A stretch of DNA of 64,000 nucleotides. Origin: Rhodospirillales bacterium (GTDB lineage: Bacteria > Pseudomonadota > Alphaproteobacteria > Rhodospirillales > Magnetospirillaceae). The notes beneath the pieces were generated by a model. The model worked only from the letters and a program-made list of their open reading frames with translations, ran no database searches and was not told where the DNA came from. Shown here one piece after another: positions 1 to 9,700 of the stretch (the first letter of the stretch is position 1; each line of letters opens with the position of its first letter). Made by a program: the position numbers and the translations under genes. The stretch covers positions 1-64,000 of the forward strand of contig JACMKT010000152.1 in NCBI GenBank assembly GCA_014380005.1, given 5' to 3'.

Positions 1-95
1 AGCTCCAGCTTGATCTTTTCGGAAGCGGACGCAGCGCCGGCCGAAATCAGGGTCGCGGCGACCAGCGCGGTGCTGGCGATAAGAACCTTTTTCAT
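1..95 (-). CDS. porin, N-terminal fragment (gene runs off left edge)
   Basis: Reverse complement from 95 reads MKKVLIASTALVAATLISAGAASASEKIKLEL, nearly identical to the signal peptide of the 515..1675 porin. Confidence 0.8.
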   Translation of the reverse strand, partial: MKKVLIASTALVAATLISAGAASASEKIKLE

Positions 96-322
96 GTGTA
101 CCCCTCGTGCCTCGAAATGACGAATAAAGCGGCTGTTATTGATCAGCCTAATTTCCAGGCATCTTAAGGGGGGGCGGCGGGCGCATCAACGGCCAGATTG
201 CATCCAGCGATTCTTGTTGCCGCACTGTTGCAAAAACGTCACGAAGTTGGGTCGGCGGGTTTCAACGGAAAACCATCATCGCGGATTAGCGGGGACAGGC
301 TTCGCAAGGCCCCCAAACAGCG

Positions 323-413
323 CCATCCCGGACGAAGCGCAGCGGAGATCCGGGATCTATCTCAGGTGCACCACCATGGACCCCGGATCGGCGCTACGCT
401 TGTCCGGGGTGAC
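323..413. repeat. large imperfect palindromic intergenic element
   Basis: Left arm ATCCCGGACGAAGCGCAGCGGAGATCCGGGATCTAT matches the reverse complement of the right arm (ACCCCGGACAAGCGTAGCGCCGATCCGGGGTCCAT) with few mismatches. Confidence 0.65.
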
Positions 414-451
414 GATCGTGGGCTTGGCAAGCATGCCCCGCTAATCTGCGA

Positions 452-490
452 AAAAAACAAAGAAAAAGGGCGGCCGAAGCCGCCCTTTCC
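452..490 (-). terminator. rho-independent terminator of the porin gene
   Basis: Hairpin AAAGGGCGGC-CGAA-GCCGCCCTTT (465-488); on the minus strand it is followed by TTTCTTTGTTTTTTT. Confidence 0.8.
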
Positions 491-514
491 CCGAACTTGT
501 TACTGATCTTCGAA

Positions 515-1675
515 TTAGAAGGCCAGCGACAGACCGGTCATGACGACCCAGCCCTTGTTCTCGTTCTGGACGGAGTTGGTTTCGTCTTCGTAGGAAGCGT
601 AACCAACCGAAGCCAGGGCGTCGACGCCGGCGCCCAGGGTGTACTTGCCCGAGACCTGGTAGAATTCGATCTCGTCTTCGCCAACGGTGGCACGGGTGCC
701 TTCAGCAGAGGACTTGAAGTAAGCGGCGCTGACAGCGTACGGGCCAGAAGCGTACTGCAGGCCGATATCCCAGGCGCTGGCGTTGTTGTCGAGGGTGGTG
801 GTGCCGGTGGAGGCGACGACCTGACGGTACGAACCGCCGAGGGTGAAGCCGGCATACGACAGCTGGGTGCCAGCAGCGTATTCCTGGACGTCGTCCTTGG
901 CGCCGCCAACGGTCTTGCTGTTCAGGTCATAGAAGACCGCACCAGCGGACACCTTAACGCCGACGCCACCGAAGGTGTTGGCGTACAGGGCGCCGGCACC
1001 GAAGATTTCGCCGGTGGTCTGGGTGTTGATGTCGACGGTGCTGCGGTTGTCCTGCCCAGCGGCGCTCGGGACATAGGACGCACCGACGGTCAAACCGTAG
1101 AAGGACGGGGCGACATAGGTGATCTTCTCGGCGTCGTTGTCGGTGACGATGGCGGTGGTGTTGTTGCCATTGCTGGTCGGGTCAACACCACGAACGTTGG
1201 TCGGGACGGCGAGCGAGAAGCCACCGGTCATGATGCCGCCTTCGTTCCAGTTGCCAGCGGCATCCGGAGCGGTGACGTGCAGCAGGTAGGTGCCGTTGTT
1301 CTCGGAACCGACGATGAACTTACCGAAGCCGCCTTCGATCCAGATGTAGGATTCGTCGATGGTGTCGGTGGTCTGGTCGGTGTGGCCGCCGGCTTCCAGC
1401 TGAATGTCGATACCGACCTTCAGGCCGTTGTCCAGGGTGGTCGAACCACCGAAGAAGATCTCGTTGTCACCCTTGATGTCGACGGTGTTGTAGTCGGCCT
1501 GGGCGCCAGCGGTGTTGGCATTGGCCTGGAAGGACGAATCCTGCTGAGCGGCAACAACCCACCACTTGGAATAGCCGCCCAGGTTCAGCTTGATCTTCTC
1601 GGAAGCAGAAGCAGCGCCAGCCGACAGCATGGTGGCGGCAACCAGCGCGGTGCTGGCGATAAGAACCTTCTTCAT
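515..1675 (-). CDS. outer-membrane porin
   Basis: 386 aa, signal peptide MKKVLIASTALVAATMLSAGAASA, alternating beta-strand-like sequence ending in an aromatic residue (LSLAF). Confidence 0.85.
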   Translation of the reverse strand: MKKVLIASTALVAATMLSAGAASASEKIKLNLGGYSKWWVVAAQQDSSFQANANTAGAQADYNTVDIKGDNEIFFGGSTTLDNGLKVGIDIQLEAGGHTDQTTDTIDESYIWIEGGFGKFIVGSENNGTYLLHVTAPDAAGNWNEGGIMTGGFSLAVPTNVRGVDPTSNGNNTTAIVTDNDAEKITYVAPSFYGLTVGASYVPSAAGQDNRSTVDINTQTTGEIFGAGALYANTFGGVGVKVSAGAVFYDLNSKTVGGAKDDVQEYAAGTQLSYAGFTLGGSYRQVVASTGTTTLDNNASAWDIGLQYASGPYAVSAAYFKSSAEGTRATVGEDEIEFYQVSGKYTLGAGVDALASVGYASYEDETNSVQNENKGWVVMTGLSLAF

Positions 1676-1978
1676 GTTATCTCCTCTCTATTGGGCACGG
1701 GATGTACGAGCACATCCGCTATCCAACTAAACGAACGGCCTTGATCTCGCCACGTCGAAGGTGGCAAGTCAAGCAACGGACGAGGTAGCGTGTGTCGAAA
1801 CCCCCGCACTGTGGCGAAAGTGCAACAGCGGTTGCGGGGGCGGTGAAATGGCGGTTTGCCGCGTCATGCACGGTCACCGTGGGATGGGCCGTATGAATTG
1901 GCGTCTTGCCGACGGCAAGCGCCCGTAGCATTCTGCGCGTGGCTTTTGGCCCTGATGGGCAAACAAGGTGTTGAAGCG

Positions 1979-2509
1979 ATGAAGATCAAGTTGGCGAACA
2001 TTGTGGTGCTGTCGGCCCTGGGCCTGTCGGCCGTGGCGTTGTCGGCCTGCGGCGAGAGCAAGGCGGTGTTCCCCACCCGCGACAAGAACTCCAGCGCGCC
2101 ACGCATGAGCAACGAGCCGCGCGAGACCGTGTTCGGTGCCGAAGGCCTGTTGGGCGACAAGAAGAAGAGCCAGGGCGACGGCGTCGGCATCGGCGTGAAC
2201 TCTTTCCTGTGGCGCGCTTCGCTGGACACCATCAACTTTATGCCCATCGCCACCGCCGACCCGTTCGGCGGCACCATCATCACCGATTGGTATCAACTGC
2301 CCGAGGCGCCCACCGAGCGCTTCAAGATCAACGTCTTCATCCTGGACCGCGCGCTGCGTGCCGACGGCGTCAAGGTGTCGGTGTTCAAGCAGATGCGCGA
2401 CGCCATGGGCCAGTGGGTGGACGTCAAGGTCGAGCCGCGCATGTCCACCGATCTGGAAAACTCCATCCTGACCCGTGCGCGCCAGTTGCGCATTGTTTCC
2501 ACGGATTAA
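1979..2509 (+). CDS. DUF3576-type lipoprotein
   Basis: MKIKLANIVVLSALGLSAVALSACGES lipobox; conserved GVGIGVNSFLWRASLDTINFMPIATADPFGGTIITDWY. Confidence 0.8.
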   Translation: MKIKLANIVVLSALGLSAVALSACGESKAVFPTRDKNSSAPRMSNEPRETVFGAEGLLGDKKKSQGDGVGIGVNSFLWRASLDTINFMPIATADPFGGTIITDWYQLPEAPTERFKINVFILDRALRADGVKVSVFKQMRDAMGQWVDVKVEPRMSTDLENSILTRARQLRIVSTD

Positions 2510-2587
2510 AGGCGGCACCGGAGACTTCGTTCTTCGGACTCCCCATATCCGTCATCTCCGCATCATTTGAATTCGAGGCCGGCCGCC

Positions 2588-5164
2588 ATGTCGCGTACCG
2601 ACGAGCGCTATAACGTCAAGGAAACCGAAGCCAAGTGGCAGAGCCTGTGGGAGGAGCGCGGTTCGTTCGTCGCCACCCAGGACAAGTCCCGGCCGAAATA
2701 CTATGCGCTGGAGATGTTCCCCTATCCGTCGGGCCGCATCCATATGGGCCACGTGCGCAACTACACCCTGGGCGACGTGGTGGCGCGCCATAAGCGGGCC
2801 AGCGGCTTCAACGTGCTGCATCCCATGGGCTGGGACGCCTTCGGCTTGCCGGCGGAAAACGCCGCCATCGAGCGCAATGTGCACCCGGCCAAGTGGACGC
2901 GCGAGAATATCGCCGCCATGCGCGAGCAGCTCAAGACCATGGGCCTGTCCTATGACTGGTCCCGCGAGATCGCCACCTGCGAGCCGGAATACTACAAGCA
3001 CGAACAGCGCATGTTCCTGGATTTCCTCAAGGCCGGGCTGGTCTACCGCAAGGAATCCTGGGTCAATTGGGACCCGGTGGAAAACACCGTGCTCGCCAAC
3101 GAGCAGGTGATCGACGGGCGTGGCTGGCGTTCCGGCGCGCTGGTGGAAAAGCGGCTGCTGTCCCAGTGGTTCCTCAAGATCACCGCCTTCGCCGACGATC
3201 TGCTCGACAGCCTGAAGACGCTGGAGCGCTGGCCCGAGCGCGTGCGCATCATGCAGGAAAACTGGATCGGCCGGTCCGAGGGCGCCAAGGTGGTGTGGGA
3301 CATCGCCGGGCGCGCCGATACCTTAGAGGTCTTCACCACCCGCCCCGACACCCTGTTCGGCGCCGCCTTCCTCGCCATTTCGCCCAACCATCCGCTGGCG
3401 GCGGAACTGGCTGTGGGCAATGCCGCGCTGACCGATTTCATCGGCGAATGCAACCGCATGGGCACCTCGGAAGCGGTGCTGGAAACTGCCGAGAAGAAGG
3501 GCGTCGATACCGGCCTGAAGGCCTGCCATCCGTTCGTTCCGGGCTGGGAACTCCCCATCTACGTGGCCAATTTCGTGCTGATGGAATACGGCTCGGGCGC
3601 CATCTTCGGCTGCCCCGCCCATGACCAGCGCGATCTGGATTTCGCCCGCAAATATGGCCTGACCGTCAAGCCGGTGGTGCTGCCGGCGGGCGAGGACCCG
3701 GCGGCCTTCGCCGTGGGAACTGAAGCCTATTCGGGCGACGGCAGCCTGTTCAATTCGGACTTCCTCGACGGTCTGGGCGTGGATTCGGCCAAATCCGCCG
3801 CCATCGCCCGCATTCAGGCGGACGGGCGCGGCGAGAAGACGGTGAATTGGCGCCTGCGCGATTGGGGCGTGTCGCGCCAGCGCTATTGGGGCTGCCCCAT
3901 CCCCATCATCCATTGCGAGCTGTGCGGCGCCGTGCCGGTGCCGGCCAAGGATCTGCCGGTGCGCCTGCCCGAGGATGTCAGCTTCGACAAGCCGGGCAAT
4001 CCCCTGGCCCACCACCCCACCTGGAAGCATGTGGATTGCCCGTGCTGCGGCAAGCCGGCGCGGCGCGAGACCGATACCTTCGATACCTTCTTCGAATCGT
4101 CGTGGTACTTCGCCCGCTATACCTCGCCCCAATCCGAAGATTTGTCCTTCGATAAGGGCGCGGCGGATTACTGGCTGCCCGTGGACCAGTATATCGGCGG
4201 CATCGAGCACGCCGTGCTGCATCTGCTGTATTCGCGCTTCTTCACCCGCGCCATGAAGGAATGCGGCTATCTGGACGTCAAGGAGCCCTTCGCCGGTTTG
4301 CTGACCCAGGGCATGGTGTGCCACGAGACCTATAAGGACGAAGCCGGCGCGTGGCTTTATCCCGACGAGGTGGTTAAGGCCGAAGGCGGCGCCCTGGTCC
4401 ATGCCTCCACCGCCAAGCCGGTGACCTTGGGCCGCTCGGAAAAGATGTCCAAGTCCAAGCGCAACACGGTGGACCCGGCCCACATCATCTCCACCTACGG
4501 CGCCGATACCGCGCGGCTGTTCATGCTGTCCGACAGCCCGCCCGAGCGCGATCTGGAATGGACCGATGCCGGCATCGACGGTGCGTGGCGCTATGTCAAT
4601 CGCCTGTGGCGCATGGTTGTGGGCGTGGTGGACGATCTCCCGGCCTCGGGTACGGCCATGCCGGAACTGGGCGACGCCGCGGCCAAGCTGCGCCGGTTGG
4701 TGCACAAGACCATCGCCCAAATCAGCGAAGACCTTGAGCGCTTCCACTTCAACAAGGCGGTGGCCCGCCTGCGTGAAATGACCAACGCCCTGGGCGAGGC
4801 TAAGCCCGGCAGTGCCGATTTGGCCTGGGTCCTGCGCGAAGGCCTGGAGGCTGCTGCCCTGCTGGCCGCCCCCATGATGCCCCATCTGGCCGAAGAGCTG
4901 TGGGCCGAGCTGGGACACACCGTTCCGGTGGTGGAAACGCCGTGGCCCAAGGCCGATGCCAGCCTGCTGGTGGAAGACAGCGTCACCATCGCCGTGCAGG
5001 TCAACGGCAAGCTGCGCGCCACCATCGAGCTGCCCAAGGATGCCGACGCCAAGCTGGCGGAAGAAACGGCACTTGCGCAGGATGCGGTGATCACGGCAAT
5101 GTCTGGGAAACCGCCGCGCAAGGTGGTGGTCGTGCCGAATCGGATCGTCAATGTGGTGGTCTAG
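2588..5164 (+). CDS. leuS: leucyl-tRNA synthetase
   Basis: Class I motif [41 protein letters not shown]. Confidence 0.97.
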   Translation: MSRTDERYNVKETEAKWQSLWEERGSFVATQDKSRPKYYALEMFPYPSGRIHMGHVRNYTLGDVVARHKRASGFNVLHPMGWDAFGLPAENAAIERNVHPAKWTRENIAAMREQLKTMGLSYDWSREIATCEPEYYKHEQRMFLDFLKAGLVYRKESWVNWDPVENTVLANEQVIDGRGWRSGALVEKRLLSQWFLKITAFADDLLDSLKTLERWPERVRIMQENWIGRSEGAKVVWDIAGRADTLEVFTTRPDTLFGAAFLAISPNHPLAAELAVGNAALTDFIGECNRMGTSEAVLETAEKKGVDTGLKACHPFVPGWELPIYVANFVLMEYGSGAIFGCPAHDQRDLDFARKYGLTVKPVVLPAGEDPAAFAVGTEAYSGDGSLFNSDFLDGLGVDSAKSAAIARIQADGRGEKTVNWRLRDWGVSRQRYWGCPIPIIHCELCGAVPVPAKDLPVRLPEDVSFDKPGNPLAHHPTWKHVDCPCCGKPARRETDTFDTFFESSWYFARYTSPQSEDLSFDKGAADYWLPVDQYIGGIEHAVLHLLYSRFFTRAMKECGYLDVKEPFAGLLTQGMVCHETYKDEAGAWLYPDEVVKAEGGALVHASTAKPVTLGRSEKMSKSKRNTVDPAHIISTYGADTARLFMLSDSPPERDLEWTDAGIDGAWRYVNRLWRMVVGVVDDLPASGTAMPELGDAAAKLRRLVHKTIAQISEDLERFHFNKAVARLREMTNALGEAKPGSADLAWVLREGLEAAALLAAPMMPHLAEELWAELGHTVPVVETPWPKADASLLVEDSVTIAVQVNGKLRATIELPKDADAKLAEETALAQDAVITAMSGKPPRKVVVVPNRIVNVVV

Positions 5165-5669
5165 AGCTTTTGTTGTCCTCATGCTGGTGGCGCTGGGCCC
5201 GGTGGGCTGCGGCTTTCATCCGCTTTACGGGCGCACCGGCGGGTCCGAAAGCCCGGCGGCGGCGGATTTGGCCGCCATCCGCGTGCTGGGCATTGAAGAC
5301 CGCGCCGGCCAGCAATTGCGCAACAGCCTGATCCAGCGCCTGACCCCGCTGGGCGAGCCGGCCACTCCGCGCTATGTGCTTGACGTCAAGATGTACGAGA
5401 CGCTGGAGGGCCAAGCGGAAAGCAGCGACGGCAAGTCCACCGTGGGCCGCATGACCCTGCGCTGCAGCTACGCTCTCTCCGACATTCAGACGGGGAAGTC
5501 GTTGAAGATGGGTACGGCGCGGTCGCTGGCCAGCATGCGCTATCTGGGGCCGCGTTACGCCAGTGTGGCCGCCGAACGCGACACCGAGGAACGGGTCATC
5601 ACCGATATGGCCGAGGAAATCCGCAGCGCTTTGGCGGCATGGTTCGTCTCTTCCCGCCCGGCGAAATAG
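5151..5669 (+). CDS. lptE: LPS assembly lipoprotein LptE
   Basis: Small lipoprotein with CGFHPLYG motif, between leuS and holA; overlaps the leuS 3' end. Confidence 0.88.
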   Translation: MWWSRAFVVLMLVALGPVGCGFHPLYGRTGGSESPAAADLAAIRVLGIEDRAGQQLRNSLIQRLTPLGEPATPRYVLDVKMYETLEGQAESSDGKSTVGRMTLRCSYALSDIQTGKSLKMGTARSLASMRYLGPRYASVAAERDTEERVITDMAEEIRSALAAWFVSSRPAK

Positions 5670-5677
5670 GCTGATCC

Positions 5678-6703
5678 GTGAAGCTGACCGGCGCTAAGGC
5701 GGAAGCGTTTCTCAAGACACCCGATGGGAAAACCCGGGCGGTGCTGGTCTTCGGACCCGATAGCGGATTGGTGCGCGAGCGCGTGGTCCGGCTGGTCAAG
5801 ACGGTGGTGGACGACCCGTCCGACCCGTTCCGCGTGGCCGAGCTGACTCCCGCCATCCTCAAGGACGACCCCGCCCGGCTGGCCGACGAAGCCGCCGCCA
5901 TGTCCATGATCGGCGGGCGCCGCGCCGTGGTAATCCGCGATGCCGGCGATAGCGTGTCGTCTTTGTTCCAGGGCTTTCTCGCCAATCCCATGGGCGATGC
6001 TTTGGTGGTGGTGGAGGGCGGCGACCTTGGCCCCCGCTCGTCGTTACGCAAGCTGTTCGAGGGCGCCGATAACGCCGCCGCCCTGGCCAGCTATGGCGAT
6101 GAAGGCGGCAGCCTGCAGCATGTCATCCAGGAAGAATTGAAGGCCGCCGGGTTGGCGGTGGAGCCGGACGCGCTGGCCTTCCTGATGGATCATCTTGGCG
6201 GCGACCGCCGGCTGACCCGCGCCGAATTGCAGAAGCTGGCCCTGTATATGGGCGGGCCGGGCCGGGTGCGGATTGAGGACGCCATGGCCTGTATCGGCGA
6301 CACCGCGTCGCTGTCCATGGACGATCTGTCCCTGGCTACCGCCGAGGGCGACCATGTTACCGCCCAGCGGGTGCTCGACCGCCTGTTCCGCGAAGGCACC
6401 CATGCCGTCGGCGTGCTGCGCTCGCTGTCGCGCCACTTCCAACGTCTGCATCTGGCCGCGGGCGTCATGGCCCAGGGCAAGTCGGTGGATCAAGCCATGG
6501 CGGCGCTGAAGCCCCCGGTGATGTTCAAGACCGCCGACCGCTTCCGCCGCCAATTGTCACGTTGGCCGGCGGACCGGGTGGGCCGTGCTTTGGAATTGCT
6601 GATCGAGGCCGAAGCGGATTGCAAGACCACCGGCATGCCGACGGAAGAACTCTGCTCGCGCGCCGTGATGCAATTGGCTCGGGCTGCGGGGCGGCAGCGG
6701 TAA
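5678..6703 (+). CDS. holA: DNA polymerase III delta subunit
   Basis: VLVFGPDSGLVRER start, TRAELQKLALYMG, downstream of lptE. Confidence 0.9.
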   Translation: MKLTGAKAEAFLKTPDGKTRAVLVFGPDSGLVRERVVRLVKTVVDDPSDPFRVAELTPAILKDDPARLADEAAAMSMIGGRRAVVIRDAGDSVSSLFQGFLANPMGDALVVVEGGDLGPRSSLRKLFEGADNAAALASYGDEGGSLQHVIQEELKAAGLAVEPDALAFLMDHLGGDRRLTRAELQKLALYMGGPGRVRIEDAMACIGDTASLSMDDLSLATAEGDHVTAQRVLDRLFREGTHAVGVLRSLSRHFQRLHLAAGVMAQGKSVDQAMAALKPPVMFKTADRFRRQLSRWPADRVGRALELLIEAEADCKTTGMPTEELCSRAVMQLARAAGRQR

Positions 6704-6796
6704 GGGGGGTTCTTTCCTTGGTAATTTCCCATACTCCCTGTTGAAAACCCGCGCGCGCAGCCACCTAATAGAGGGGGACGTCGTAGGGAGGGCGCC

Positions 6797-9700
6797 ATGA
6801 CCCAGCCGGTGGATTTTCTTAAGACCAATCTGGCCGAGGACGTGGCTGCCCTGACGCGCCTGCGTCTGGACGACGACCGCGCCGATCAGGTGGAGCGCTT
6901 GGCGCGCCATTATCTGGCGGGCATTCCCAGCGCCGATCTGGACAACATGGCCGCCGATCAGCTGTTCGCCATCGTCGTCGGCCTGCTGGGGTTCGCCCGC
7001 GAGCGTCCCGCCGGCACCCCGAAAATCCGTGTGTTCGACGCCGATCCCGAACTGCAGGGCTGGTCCTCGGCCCATACGGTGGTGGAAATCGTCAATGACG
7101 ACATGCCGTTCCTGGTGGATTCCGTCGCCATGGTGTTGTCGCGCCTGGGCGTCTCTATCCATCTGCTGGTCCATCCCATCCTAACCGTGCGCCGCGACGC
7201 CGCCGGAGTACTGCAGGATCTGGCCGCCCCCGGCGAGGATGGCGGCGATCATCTGGAATCCATCATGCACGTGGAGATTGACCGTCAGGACGGGGTGGGC
7301 CGGGCGCGGGTGGCCGACAGCTTGGGGGTTGCTTTGGCCGATGTGCGGTCGGCGGTGCTGGATTGGCGGGCCATGCGCGCCCGCATCAAAGAGGTGGCCG
7401 GCGCCGTGGGCGATGGCGACGAAAGCGACGAGACGGTGGCTTTCCTGGACTGGCTGCATGACGACCATTTCACCTTCCTGGGCTATCGCCACTTCACCTT
7501 AAGCGGCGATGGCGAGGCGCCCAAGGTGGCGGTGGATCAGGATGCCGCTTTGGGCGTGCTGCGCCATGAAGATTCCCACGTGTTCGACGACCAATTGCCG
7601 TTGTCCTCCATGCCGGTGGAAATCCGCGCCTTCCTGACCGGGCCGGGCACCTTGCTGGTGACCAAATCGGCGCGCCATTCCACCGTGCACCGGCCCGTGC
7701 ATATGGACGTCATCGGGGTCAAACAATTGGACGTGACCGGGCGCGTGGTCGGGCTGCATGCCTTCCTCGGCCTGTTCACCTCGGCGGCCTATACCCGCAA
7801 TCCGTCGGGCATCCCGCTGCTGCGGCGCAAGGTGTCACGCGTCCAGGCCCGCGCCGGATTCCCGCCCTTCGGCCACGATGCCAAGGCGCTGTCCAACATT
7901 CTGGAGACCTATCCCCGCGACGAATTGTTCCAGATCGCCGAGGATTTGCTGTTCACCACCGTGCTGTCCATCCTGCATCTGCAGGAACGCCCGCGCGTGG
8001 CCCTGTTCGTGCGCCGCGACGAATTCGGGCGCTTCGTCTCGTGTCTGGTCTATCTGCCGCGCGACCGCTACGACACGCCTTTGCGCTTGGCCGCCATCCG
8101 CCTGCTGGAACAGGCGTTCGGCGGTACATTGGATGCCTATTACACCCAGATTTCCGATGGCCCCCTGGCGCGCCTGCATGTGATTGTGCGCACTCAGCCC
8201 GGCGTGGTGACGGTGGTGGAAGAAGGCGAGCTGGAGGCCCGTATCGCCGAGGCGGCGCGGTCCTGGGCCGACCATTTGCAGACCGCGCTGATCCAGGCCC
8301 ATGGCGAAGGATCGGGTCTGGCCCTGGCCCGGCGCTGGCGCGACGCTTTTCCCATTTCCTACCGCGAGCACCATTCCGCTTTGGTGGCGGTGGCCGATGT
8401 GGAGCGGCTGGAAGCCGTGCTGGCCGGCGCCGATATCGGCCTGAACCTCTACCGCCCGGTGGAGGCGGCGGAGTTCGAGGCGCGGCTGAAGCTGGTGCAT
8501 AAGGGCGTCACCGTGCCGCTGTCGGACATCCTGCCCATTCTCGAGGCCATGGGGGTCCGCGTCATCGCCGAACTCCCCCACGAGGTGCGGCCCAGCGATC
8601 AGAAAGTGTCGGTGTGGATTCACGATTTCCAACTGGAATCCGCCAGCGGCTGCCCCTTGGATTTGGCCGCGCGCGGGGCTGCCTTCGAAGACACCCTGGT
8701 GCGGGTGTGGCGGAATGAGGCGGAAAGCGACGGCTTCAACAAGCTGGTGCTGGGTGCCGGGCTGAACTGGCGTGAAGTGGTGGTGCTGCGGTCCTACGCC
8801 AAGTATTTGCGTCAGGCCGGCAGTACCCTCAGCCAAGCCTATGTGGAACGGGCTTTGGCCGATAACCCGGTCCAAGCCGCCGCCCTCATTGCTTTGTTCC
8901 TGGCCCGCTTCGATCCCGACAATGCCCGCGATCCCGCTCAGGCGGAGGAGGCGGTGATTGCGGCGCTGGACCGGGTCGGCAGCGCCGATGACGACCGCAT
9001 CCTGCGCCGTTTCCTTAATGTCATTCAGGCGACGTTGCGGACCAATTATTTCCTGACCAAGCCCTATCTGTCGTTCAAGCTGGACTCCCGCGCGGTGGAG
9101 GATTTGCCCCTGCCCCGCCCGTGGGTCGAGGTGTTCGTCACCTCGCCCCGCATGGAAGGCATCCATCTGCGTGGCGGCAAGGTGGCGCGCGGCGGCATCC
9201 GCTGGTCCGACCGGCGCGAGGATTTCCGTACGGAAATCCTCGGCCTGATGAAGGCGCAGACGGTCAAGAACGCGGTGATCGTGCCGGTGGGCGCCAAGGG
9301 CGGCTTCGTGGTGAAGAAACCACCGGCTGAAGGTGGCCGCGAGGCAATGCTGGCCGAGGGCATTGCCTGTTACCGCACCCTCATGCGGGGCCTGCTGGAT
9401 ATCACCGACAATCTGAAGGGTAACGCCGTGGTGCCGCCCCCCCGCGTGGTGCGGCGCGACGGCGACGATCCTTATCTGGTGGTGGCTGCCGATAAGGGCA
9501 CCGCCACCTTCTCGGATATCGCCAATGCCATTTCCCTGGAATACGGCTTCTGGCTGGGCGACGCCTTTGCCTCGGGCGGGTCCAAGGGCTACGACCACAA
9601 GGTCATGGGCATCACCGCACGCGGCGCGTGGGAGGCGGTGAAGCGCCACTTCCGCGAGATGGGCACCGATATCCAGGCCGAGGATTTCACCGCAATCGGC

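Noticed and set aside
139-506. Small ORFs 139..444 and 198..506
   Set aside because: They run through the palindromic repeat and terminator; no coding signature.
497-1744. 415-aa plus-strand ORF
   Set aside because: Antisense to the porin; Gly/Val/Asp-rich artefact.
3323-5182. 619-aa minus-strand ORF
   Set aside because: Antisense to leuS; no recognisable motifs.
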